The notes under the pieces were generated by a model. That model was not told where the DNA came from and did no database searches. It was given only the letters and a program-made list of their open reading frames with translations. Below, one piece after another: positions 1 through 7,089 of a stretch of DNA of 14,035 nt. A program made the position numbers and the translations under genes. The stretch is from contig CAIMEK010000106.1 in NCBI GenBank assembly GCA_903839965.1, forward strand, positions 1-14,035, written 5' to 3'. How positions within the stretch are numbered: position 1 is the first letter of the stretch; every line of letters begins with the position of its first letter. Source of the stretch: an uncultured Acetobacteraceae bacterium. GTDB taxonomy: Bacteria > Pseudomonadota > Alphaproteobacteria > Acetobacterales > Acetobacteraceae.

Positions 1-30
1 GCACGACGGCGAAAGCAGGCCGTAAACTAC

Positions 31-48
31 CCCTTTCGGGGCTTATTT
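31..48 (+). terminator. Possible rho-independent terminator of a gene lying left of the window
   Basis: A CCCC-TTTC-GGGG hairpin (31-41, approximate arms) is followed by the T-rich stretch CTTATTTTA. In one plus-strand reading frame a TAA stop at 23-25 lies just before it, so the last few codons of a plus-strand gene may enter from the left edge. The stem is only four GC pairs, so this is tentative. Confidence 0.35.
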
Positions 49-60
49 TAGTGCCTATGG

Positions 61-117
61 GGCGCTGCCCTGGACCCGCAAAGGGCCGGGAGGCCCTTTG
101 AACCCGTTATTTTTGTT
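61..117 (+). repeat. Intergenic palindromic element with 9-bp stem
   Basis: CAAAGGGCC (79-87) and GGCCCTTTG (92-100) form a perfect 9-bp stem with a GGGA loop. A smaller GGGC/GCCC fold precedes it, and a T-rich tract (108-117) follows. The layout, a GC palindrome next to a CTGCCCTGGACCC-like string, resembles the dispersed intergenic palindromes common in Acetobacteraceae genomes; that resemblance is from memory. It could instead be a second plus-strand terminator. Copy number in the genome cannot be judged from one window. Confidence 0.4.
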
Positions 118-160
118 GATTGTGCCAACGATTTGTTTTGGAAATGCTGTATTGTTTGAT

Positions 161-176
161 GGCTGCTGGCGCAGCC
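161..176. other. Short perfect hairpin downstream of the lipoprotein gene
   Basis: GGCTGC (161-166) and GCAGCC (171-176) pair perfectly around a TGGC loop. It lies 54 bases past the stop of the minus-strand lipoprotein gene and could end its transcript. Neither side has a U-tract, so it is not a canonical intrinsic terminator. Confidence 0.3.
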
Positions 177-229
177 GAGAAAGTAATCGATTATCAAGGA
201 CGGCAGGGGCTGGTCGCCGTGGTATGCTC

Positions 230-1066
230 CTATGAGCGACGCCCTCCCGGCATAAACTCCCAATAGCCGCAGTGTTCAAACTGCTCATCAACCTCCCCGG
301 TCGGGCTTGCTTCCCGCAAAGTACGGCGTCGTTCCCTGCATTCTTTCTGCTTTCGTTGCGCCCCGCGGAAATCTAGTGAGTAGCGGAAGTCCTGCGACAG
401 AGTGACGGATATCAGGCACTTTGCGCCGTAGACGTAGTCAAATCTGACGGACACGCCAGTGTGCTCCGATACCCTGCCTAAATAGAAATAAGGCCTTGCC
501 CCATCAGTCGCTATCGCGGCTCGCTCAGCGAGCGGAAAAATATCGTGAAGCCGATCCTCAGTAATGCAAGAAAAACTTGGAACATTGTCAAACTTGATTG
601 TTATTTCCATCTCAGTATTTATAAACTTCCATCCGGGATAACACATTCTGTTATGCAATACTGAATAGCTTAATATGAGTTTTCCAGTCTGTCTGACAGT
701 TCCCACGAGCATGTTAGGCACAACGATAACTTGGCCTTCCGGACGCGTCTGGAACCAGAATTCACTCGAAGGCACGTAACTCGTGGATTCCGACTCATTG
801 ACCTCGGGCGTTTCCGCGCCAATACATGTTGAACCGTGAAGAGTTATCGGATTGGATGGGGTCAGATGAACGTCGAGGAGGCGCCCCACCGTTCTCGGGT
901 CCTCCAGACGTCCTTCATCAGCCAAGGCCTGGATATCGCGGATGAACCGCACGTCTGGTCGACTCGGCGGAGGAAGTGAGCAGCCGGACAAAGCTCCCGC
1001 AAGCGCGAATCCAACCCCGACGAAGCCCAATCTGTTCCTCTTCACTTCGCGCGCAGACTTTCGCAC
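230..1066 (-). CDS. Hypothetical lipoprotein, unrecognised family
   Basis: No family is recognised. From the GTG at 1066 the product is 278 aa. It starts with a basic stretch, then a hydrophobic segment ending in a lipobox (A-L-S-G-C, Cys29), so export and lipid anchoring are predicted. A second GTG at 1045 would place the lipobox Cys at residue 22, more typical for lipoproteins; 1066 was preferred because AAAGG lies just upstream. The mature part is mixed polar/aromatic with several cysteines and no visible repeat or catalytic motif; the tail is Arg- and Glu-rich. The gene begins 14 bases after the mbfA stop, so co-transcription is likely. Its base composition is clearly more AT-rich than its neighbours (worst around 600-660), with codons ending in A/T common, which suggests recent acquisition. 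The open frame extends upstream into mbfA without a believable start there. Confidence 0.65.
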   Translation of the reverse strand: MRKSAREVKRNRLGFVGVGFALAGALSGCSLPPPSRPDVRFIRDIQALADEGRLEDPRTVGRLLDVHLTPSNPITLHGSTCIGAETPEVNESESTSYVPSSEFWFQTRPEGQVIVVPNMLVGTVRQTGKLILSYSVLHNRMCYPGWKFINTEMEITIKFDNVPSFSCITEDRLHDIFPLAERAAIATDGARPYFYLGRVSEHTGVSVRFDYVYGAKCLISVTLSQDFRYSLDFRGAQRKQKECRERRRTLREASPTGEVDEQFEHCGYWEFMPGGRRS

Positions 1067-1080
1067 GTCAGCGCCTTTGA

Positions 1081-2037
1081 TCAGCCACTGCCGATGAGGA
1101 TGCCTGTCGCAAACACCAAAACACCACCGAAGCCGACCTGCATGGCGGCCGAGACGGGTGGGGTGTCCATGTATTTCCACCTTATCCATGTGATGATCGC
1201 CAGTTCGGCGATCACCACCGCCACGGCGACGCCGAAGGCGATGCGGAAGTTGGCGATCAGGAACGGGAGTGTGTGGCCGATGCCGCCCAGGGTGGTCATC
1301 ACCCCGCAGACGATGCCACGGAGCAATGGGGCGCCGCGGCCGGTCAGGCTGCCGTTATCCGAGAGGGCTTCGGCGAAGCCCATGGAGATGCCGGCGCCGA
1401 TCGAGGCGGCCATGCCGACCAGGAAGGCGTCCCATGAATTGCCGGTGGCGAAGGCGGCAGCGAACACCGGGGCAAGGGTGGAGACCGAGCCGTCCATCAG
1501 CCCGGCCAGCCCGGGCTGGATGAAGCGCAGCACCAGCATGCGTTTTGCAGATTCCGCCTCTTCCGCACGGGCGTTCTCGGTCAGGTTCTCCTTCATGATC
1601 CGCTCGGCGGCGTGTTCGTGCTTCACCTCGGCGGCGGCCAGGTCGCCGAGCAGTTTGCGGATCGAGGCGTCGGTCGAACGGCTGGCCGAGCGCTGGTAGA
1701 ACTGCGCGGCGTCGTATTCCATTTCCTCGGCCTGGCGGCGCACCGCATTGAGGTTGAGCGGCTGCAGTTGCCAGATCGGCTTGCGCTGCACGAAGCCGCG
1801 CACGTGTTCGCGCTTGATCAGCGGAATGTGCTCGCCGAATTTCTGCTGATAGAGGTCGATCAGCCAGCGGCGGTGCTCGTCCTCTTCGCCCGCCATGTCG
1901 GTGAACACCTGGGCGCTGGCCGGGTAGTCGGCGTGCAGCCCATCGGCGAAGTCGAGGTAGATGCGGCGGTCCTCCTCCTCGCTGGAGATCGCCAGCGCAA
2001 GGATTTCGCGTTCGCTCAGTTCGTCGAAGTTGCGCAT
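1081..2037 (-). CDS. mbfA: MbfA-type membrane-bound ferritin (ferritin-like domain fused to VIT1/CCC1 transporter)
   Basis: The 318-aa protein has an N-terminal ferritin-like four-helix domain (about residues 5-150) and a C-terminal VIT1/CCC1-type membrane domain (about 165-318) with several hydrophobic helices. Likely di-iron ligands are visible: Glu20/21, an ExxH at Glu52-His55, Glu105/107, and a second ExxH at Glu137-His140. Known family members (Agrobacterium, Bradyrhizobium MbfA) sit in the inner membrane, export or sequester iron and protect against iron and peroxide stress; the same role is inferred here. The ATG at 2037 is preceded by GAGGA at good spacing. The gene lies 71 bases downstream of purH on the same strand, with a possible promoter of its own. 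Family members are often controlled by Irr, but I see no clear Irr-type box here. Length matches the family. Confidence 0.93.
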   Translation of the reverse strand: MRNFDELSEREILALAISSEEEDRRIYLDFADGLHADYPASAQVFTDMAGEEDEHRRWLIDLYQQKFGEHIPLIKREHVRGFVQRKPIWQLQPLNLNAVRRQAEEMEYDAAQFYQRSASRSTDASIRKLLGDLAAAEVKHEHAAERIMKENLTENARAEEAESAKRMLVLRFIQPGLAGLMDGSVSTLAPVFAAAFATGNSWDAFLVGMAASIGAGISMGFAEALSDNGSLTGRGAPLLRGIVCGVMTTLGGIGHTLPFLIANFRIAFGVAVAVVIAELAIITWIRWKYMDTPPVSAAMQVGFGGVLVFATGILIGSG

Positions 2038-2045
2038 GCGTCCTC

Positions 2046-2095
2046 GCCCCCGGATGCTTGTGGGGGCATCTAACGGAACGATCGAGTCAGGGCAA
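2046..2095 (-). promoter_or_regulatory. Candidate mbfA promoter and leader hairpin
   Basis: On the minus strand a TTGCCC (2095-2090) and TAGATG (2072-2067) are 17 bases apart, a weak match to a sigma-70 promoter. Just downstream GCCCCC (2067-2062) can pair with GGGGGC (2051-2046), closing a 10-base loop immediately before the GAGGA ribosome binding site of mbfA. The hairpin may influence initiation or may be the end of the purH transcript; it lacks a U-tract. A competing GATGC/GCATC pairing overlaps it. Confidence 0.3.
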
Positions 2096-2108
2096 GAAAG
2101 CCGCCCGG

Positions 2109-3686
2109 TCAGTGCCGGAAGTGGCGCATGCCGGTCAGCACCATGGCCATGCCGGCCGCGTCGGCCGCGGCGATCACCTCGGCGTCGCGCAGCGAGCCGC
2201 CGGGCTGGATCACCGCCGTCGCCCCCGCCTTCGCGGTGATCTCCAGCCCGTCGGCGAACGGGAAGAAGGCGTCCGAGGCCACCACGCTGCCTTCGGTCAG
2301 CCGGCCCGCCAGGCCCGCGGCTTTGGCGATCTCGTCGCTCTTCCACGCCCCGATGCGGGCCGAGTCCACCCGGCTCATCTGCCCGGCCCCGATGCCCACC
2401 GTTGCGCCGCCCCTGGCGTAGACGATGGCGTTCGACTTGACGTGCTTGCACACCCTGAAGGCGAACAGCAGGTCCTCGAGTTCGGCATCCGTGGGCGAGC
2501 GTTTGGTCACCACCTTGAGCCTGTCGCGCGCGGGCTGGCCGGCGTCGCGCGACTGCGCCAGGAAGCCGCCGGCAACACTGCGGAAAGTGAGGCCGGGCGC
2601 GGTCGCATCGGGCACGCCGCCGGTGAGCAGTAGGCGCAGGCTCTTCTTCTTGCGCTCCAGCGCCGCCAGCGCGCCCGCGGTCGCGTCCGGGGCGATGATG
2701 ACCTCGGTGAAGATCGCCGCGATGGCCGCCGCCGTAGCTTCGTCGAGCGTGCGGTTGACCGCCACGATGCCGCCGAAGGCCGACACCGGGTCGCAACGCA
2801 GCGCCGCCTCCCACGCCTCGACGAGGCAGGATGCACTGGCCACGCCGCACGGGTTGGCGTGCTTCATGATCACCACGGTGGGTGGTGCGAAGTCGGCGAC
2901 GCATTCGAAGGCGGCGTCGGTGTCGTTGAGGTTGTTGTAGGAGAGTTCCTTGCCCTGCACCTGCCGCGCGGTGGCCACGCCGGGGCGGCTGCCGCTGACG
3001 TAGAAGGCGGCCTGCTGGTGCGGGTTCTCGCCGTAGCGCAGCCCCTGGCGCAGGGTGCCGGATATGGTCAGCCGGGTCGGGAAGGTTTCGTCGCGCTGGG
3101 CGGCGAACCAGGCGGCGATGGCGGCGTCGTAGGCGGCAGTGCGGGCGATCGCCTCGCCGGCCAGCCGGCGGCGCAGCGCCAGCGTGGTGCCGCCCTGCCC
3201 GGCCAGTTCCGCCAGCACCTCGGCGTATTGCGCCGCCTCGGTCAGCACGGTGACGAATGCGTGGTTCTTGGCGGCTGAGCGGATCATCGCCGGGCCGCCG
3301 ATGTCGATGTTCTCGACGCATTCCTCGAACGGCGCGCCGCGCGCCACCGTCGCCTCGAAGGGATAGAGGTTGACCGCCACCAGGTCGATCGGGGCGATGC
3401 TGTGCTGCTGCATCTGCGCAACGTGTCCGGGCAGGTCGCGCCGGCCGAGGATGCCGCCATGGATCTGCGGCACCAGGGTTTTCACCCGGCCGTCGAGGAT
3501 TTCCGGAAAGCCGGTGTGTTCGGAAACTTCGGTCACCGCCAGCCCGGCTTCGCGGATGGCCTTCGCCGACCCGCCGGTGGACAGGATCTGCACGCCGCGT
3601 TCGGCCAATGCGCGGGCGAAGCCGATCAGTCCCGTCTTGTCGGAGACGGAAATGAGCGCGCGACGAATGGTGACGAGATCGGTCAT
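2109..3686 (-). CDS. purH: Bifunctional AICAR formyltransferase / IMP cyclohydrolase
   Basis: The 525-aa protein catalyses the last two steps of de novo IMP synthesis in the cytosol: formylation of AICAR with 10-formyl-tetrahydrofolate, then ring closure to IMP. The N-terminal MGS-fold cyclohydrolase domain (about 1-195) carries the STGGSAK phosphate-binding stretch (36-42) and the family sequence NIDIGGP. The transformylase domain carries YGENPHQ (218-224), GKELSYNN (245-252) and the catalytic Lys-His in KHANPCG (275-281). Length is that of the normal full enzyme (E. coli about 529 aa). The ATG at 3686 has a GGAGG five bases upstream. It starts 37 bases after the glycosyltransferase stop, so the two may be co-transcribed. 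All landmark residues appear intact. Confidence 0.98.
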   Translation of the reverse strand: MTDLVTIRRALISVSDKTGLIGFARALAERGVQILSTGGSAKAIREAGLAVTEVSEHTGFPEILDGRVKTLVPQIHGGILGRRDLPGHVAQMQQHSIAPIDLVAVNLYPFEATVARGAPFEECVENIDIGGPAMIRSAAKNHAFVTVLTEAAQYAEVLAELAGQGGTTLALRRRLAGEAIARTAAYDAAIAAWFAAQRDETFPTRLTISGTLRQGLRYGENPHQQAAFYVSGSRPGVATARQVQGKELSYNNLNDTDAAFECVADFAPPTVVIMKHANPCGVASASCLVEAWEAALRCDPVSAFGGIVAVNRTLDEATAAAIAAIFTEVIIAPDATAGALAALERKKKSLRLLLTGGVPDATAPGLTFRSVAGGFLAQSRDAGQPARDRLKVVTKRSPTDAELEDLLFAFRVCKHVKSNAIVYARGGATVGIGAGQMSRVDSARIGAWKSDEIAKAAGLAGRLTEGSVVASDAFFPFADGLEITAKAGATAVIQPGGSLRDAEVIAAADAAGMAMVLTGMRHFRH

Positions 3687-3723
3687 GGCGGCCTCCGGTC
3701 AGCGGGACGGCGCCCGCATAGGC

Positions 3724-4824
3724 CTAGAGCCCGAGCAAATCCAGTGTGCGGGCGACAACCCTGGCCTCGTCGTAACGGGCCAGCGCGCGCAGGCGCCCGG
3801 CCTCGCCCATGCGGGCGCGCAGCACCGAATCGGCGGCCAGCGCGGCCAGCGCCGTCGCCAGGGCCGGCACGTCGCGCGGCGGCACCAGCAGGCCGGTGCG
3901 CCCTTCCTCGACCTGTTCGCGCGGGCCGCGCGTGTCGGTGGCGACCACCGCAAGGCCGGTCAGCATGGCCTCGATCACCGACATCGGCAGCCCCTCGAAA
4001 TGGCTGGGAAGAACAAATAGGTCGGCGGCGGCGAGCAGGGCCGGCACATCCTCCCGATACCCCAACCGGCGCAGCCGCGCGCCGAGGCCGCAGCCGGCGA
4101 AATAGGGTTCCAGGTCCTCGCCGTGGTCGGAGTCGAGGCGGTTGCCCACCACCCACAGCTCGGCGTCGACCGCGCGCATGGCGGCCAGCAGTTCGGGGTG
4201 GCCCTTGTGGCGCACCAGGCGCGACACGATGATCGCCACCACCCGCTCCTCCGGCACACCGAGTTCGGCGCGGATGCGGCGACGGGCCTCGGGGTCGGGG
4301 TGGTAAAGCGCCGGGTCGCGGCCGTTGCCGATGCCCACGGACCGGGCATGGATGTGCAGCCGGCGGGCGTCGGCGGCCTCCTCCTCGGAAACGGTCATGT
4401 GCACGTCGGTCAGCCGGCCGCCAAGCCATTCCATGGCGAAGGCGAGACCGCGCCGCCAGGCCGGGCCGGGCTGGTTGAACAGGAAGCCGTGGCAGGTATA
4501 GGCGACCTTCGGCACCCCCGCGGCACGGGCGGCCAGGCGGGCCAGGAAGCCGCTGATCGGCATGTGGCCATGCACCAGGTCGGGCCGTTCGCGCGCCAGC
4601 AGGTCGCGCAGCGCCCGCCAGGCCCGCCACTGGGCGAGCGGGGAATAGCTGCGCGCCATCGGCACCGTCTCGATGCGGAAGCCCTCCGCGCGCACCGCCG
4701 CCAGCAACGGCCCTTCCGCGCAGACGCCGACCACCTCGTGCCCGCGCGCGCGAATGCCGCGCATCAGCGGGAGGAGGAAGTGGCGCAGCGAGAAGTCGAC
4801 GTTGATGACCTCGAGGACCTTCAT
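3724..4824 (-). CDS. GT-B glycosyltransferase, family 4 type
   Basis: The 366-aa protein looks like a retaining GT4 glycosyltransferase that moves a sugar from a nucleotide-sugar donor to a lipid-linked or polysaccharide acceptor; the exact sugar cannot be read from sequence. The N-terminal acceptor half has HGH at 85-87. The C-terminal half has the donor-binding stretch SRLVRHKGH (201-209, Arg202 and Lys207) and the E-x7-E signature at Glu277/Glu285 within HFEGLPMSVIEA. No signal peptide or membrane helix is evident, so it probably works at the cytoplasmic face of the inner membrane. The ATG at 4824 was chosen over an upstream codon at 4860 because MKVLEVINVD is the usual beta-strand start of the fold; the run of Gs directly before it is an imperfect ribosome binding site. 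No other polysaccharide genes are nearby except the heparinase-like gene beyond the chemoreceptor. Confidence 0.88.
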   Translation of the reverse strand: MKVLEVINVDFSLRHFLLPLMRGIRARGHEVVGVCAEGPLLAAVRAEGFRIETVPMARSYSPLAQWRAWRALRDLLARERPDLVHGHMPISGFLARLAARAAGVPKVAYTCHGFLFNQPGPAWRRGLAFAMEWLGGRLTDVHMTVSEEEAADARRLHIHARSVGIGNGRDPALYHPDPEARRRIRAELGVPEERVVAIIVSRLVRHKGHPELLAAMRAVDAELWVVGNRLDSDHGEDLEPYFAGCGLGARLRRLGYREDVPALLAAADLFVLPSHFEGLPMSVIEAMLTGLAVVATDTRGPREQVEEGRTGLLVPPRDVPALATALAALAADSVLRARMGEAGRLRALARYDEARVVARTLDLLGL

Positions 4825-5000
4825 CCCCCCGCGCCTATCGCGCGGCGCAGCGGACGGCAAGTGCGCAGTACGGCGGCGCCGACCGCAGCGCGCCGCACCC
4901 GTGCGGGATCGTTACGCTGTTGTTTACCCGTCGCCCGCATCATCGCCCCACCCGCAACAAACACCTCCCGGAATCCCTCCGGAATGAAAGCGAAACCGGC

Positions 5001-7021
5001 ATGTTCAACTTCCTCGCCAACCGCCGGATCGGCACCAAGATTGGTGGCGGTTTTGCCATGGTCCTGCTCATCTTCGCGGCCAGTTCCGTGCTGGCTTGGC
5101 GCGCGTTCGACCGGGCGGCGGCCGCGGTCGATGGTTATGCCGCCCTGGTGGCCGACTCGGCCATCTACCGCGATATCGACGTGGCGGTGGCGCAGTATCG
5201 CGGCCATGTTCGCGAATATGCCTTCTCGGACGACGAAGACGTCGTGGCGTCGGCAACCAAGGATAGCGAGACGCTGCGAGGGCTGATCGCCAGCGGCCTC
5301 ACGCGGGTCACGAACCCGGAACGGCATCGCCTGCTGGAGGACATGGCGAAACAGGCGGAGGCCTATACCGCCGCCTTTGCGCGCCTGCATGCCATGAACC
5401 TCGAACAGGGCAAGCTGCAGCGCGAAGTGCTCGACGCGGTCGGCGTGACGATGACCGAGCGGTTCACCATCGTGGCCGCCGAGGCTGTCAATGCCGGCGC
5501 GCCCACCACGGCGGCGCTCGCGGTCGAGGGGCGGCGGCAGGTGCTGTTGGCGCGCCTCGGCGTGAACGAGAGGCTGAGCAAGCGTAACGAGAAGGCCGCC
5601 CAATCGGCCGAGCAGCAATTCTCCAGCCTCGGGGGGGTGCTGGCGCAGCTCGATGCCGCCACCCGGGAGAACAGCGGGCTGAATGCCTCGGTCAAGGACG
5701 TCGCGCGCCAGGTCGAAACCTAAAAAAAGCGTTCCACCGCGCCATGGAACTGGACGCCGAACAGTTGACGATGATGAACGGCGACATGCGCAAGACCGGC
5801 CTGGCGCTGGTGGAGAACGCGACCAGGGCGATGCAGGGCAATTTCGCCGAGCAGGCCACGACCGGGCGGGCCGCGCTGGCCTCCACCGACGACGGCAGCC
5901 GGCTGGTGATGCTGTTCGGCCTGGCCGGGCTGGCGCTGAGCATGCTGCTGGCCTGGCTGATCGGCCGCGGCATCGCCGGGCCGGTGGTGCGCATGTGCGC
6001 GGCGATGCGCGCTCTGGCCGCCGGCGACAAGGCGGTCGCCATTCCCGGCGTCGGCCGCCGCGACGAGATCGGCCAGATGGCCGACACCGTGCAGGTGTTC
6101 AGGGACCACATGGTCGAAACCGAGCGGCTGCGCGACGAGCACGAGCGGAACAAGGCGGCGGCCGAGAACGAGCGCAAGCAGGGCATGCTGCGCCTCGCCG
6201 ACACGTTCGAGGCTGGCATCAGGGGCATCGTCAATTCGGTTGCCGCCCAGGCCAGCCAGATGCAGTCCTCGGCGCAGGCGATGACCCAGACCGCGGAACT
6301 GGGCACGCAGCAGGCGACGTCGGTGGCGGCCGCGGTCGAGCAGGCGTCCGCCAGCGTGCAGACGGTCGCCAGTTCGGCCGAGGAGCTATCGTCCTCGGTG
6401 CGCGAGATCGGCCAGCAGATGGACCGCTCCTCGAAAATCGCCGGCCAGGCCGTGCTCGAGGCGGATCAGACCAACGGCACAGTCGAGGGCCTCAACAAGA
6501 CGGCGCAGCGCATCGGCGTAGTGGTGCAGCTGATCGAGACGATCGCGGCGCAGACCAATCTGCTGGCGCTCAACGCCACCATCGAGGCGGCGCGTGCCGG
6601 CGATGCCGGCAAGGGTTTCGCCGTGGTTGCCAGCGAGGTGAAGTCGCTCGCCAACCAGACCGCCAAGGCGACCAGCGACATCAAGGCGCAGATCGACGAG
6701 ATCCAGGAGGCGACGACGCAGACCGTGCAGGCGATTCGCCGCATCGGCGGCACCATTCGCCAGATGAGCGAAATCTCCACCGTGATCGCCTCGGCGGTCG
6801 AGCAGCAGGGCGCGGCCACACAGGAGATCGCCACGAATGTAATGCAGGCTGCGCAGGGCACCAACGAGATCGCCAGCAACATCGGCGGCGTCAGCCAAGC
6901 CGCCACCGACACCGGCGCCGCGGCGGCGCAGGTGCTGTCGGGCGCGAAGGAATTGTCCACGCAGTCCGAACGGCTGCGCCACGACGTGGACAGCTTCCTG
7001 GCAACCGTCCGGGCCGCTTAA
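5001..7021 (+). pseudogene. Methyl-accepting chemotaxis protein, split by a frameshift
   Basis: Two adjoining reading frames (5001-5723 and the frame containing 5744-7021) together give one ordinary chemoreceptor of about 673 aa. The first supplies the cytoplasmic start MFNFLANRRIGTKIGG, TM1 (about residues 15-34) and a helical periplasmic sensor, then stops at TAA 5721-5723. The second continues the sensor helices and supplies TM2 (residues 54-73 counted from the ATG at 5744), a HAMP linker, and the full signalling hairpin, with the conserved tip IETIAAQTNLLALNATIE near residue 264. Shifting back by one base around 5715-5720 joins them; restoring one A in GAAAcc would read V-E-N-L-K-K-A. No ribosome binding site precedes the ATG at 5744, so separate expression of the second half is unlikely. 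No CheB/CheR-docking pentapeptide is seen at the C-terminus. The break is a mutation or a sequencing error. Confidence 0.85.
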
Positions 7022-7032
7022 CGCAGAAGCTC

Positions 7033-7079
7033 CCCCTTCCCTTGAGCGCTTGCGTGCCGAAAGCGCTCAAGGGAAGGGG
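7033..7079. terminator. Perfect 19-bp hairpin between convergent genes, likely bidirectional terminator
   Basis: Arms 7033-7051 and 7061-7079 (CCCCTTCCCTTGAGCGCTT and its exact complement) close a 9-base loop. It sits 12 bases after the chemoreceptor stop and 11 bases after the heparinase-like stop, which converge on it. Neither direction has a U-tract, so the strength probably comes from the very stable stem. Confidence 0.7.
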
Positions 7080-7089
7080 AAAGAATGGC

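Noticed and set aside
2..51. Real C-terminal end of a plus-strand gene at the left edge
   Set aside because: Two frames give short tails (stops at 23-25 and 49-51) but there are too few codons to tell coding from chance; only the possible terminator is listed.
2038..3321. Upstream extension of the mbfA frame through purH
   Set aside because: It is an offset frame of purH with low-complexity Arg/Gly-rich translation; MbfA begins at the ATG at 2037 with its own ribosome binding site.
4825..5000. tRNA, small RNA or clear promoters in the gap between the glycosyltransferase and chemoreceptor genes
   Set aside because: No cloverleaf, convincing -10/-35 pair or terminator was seen on either strand; it presumably holds divergent promoters that I cannot place.
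5720..5729. Programmed -1 frameshifting on the A7 run in the chemoreceptor gene
   Set aside because: In the first frame the TAA stop occupies the start of the run, so slippage within the As comes too late, and no -1 slippery heptamer is in register before the stop.
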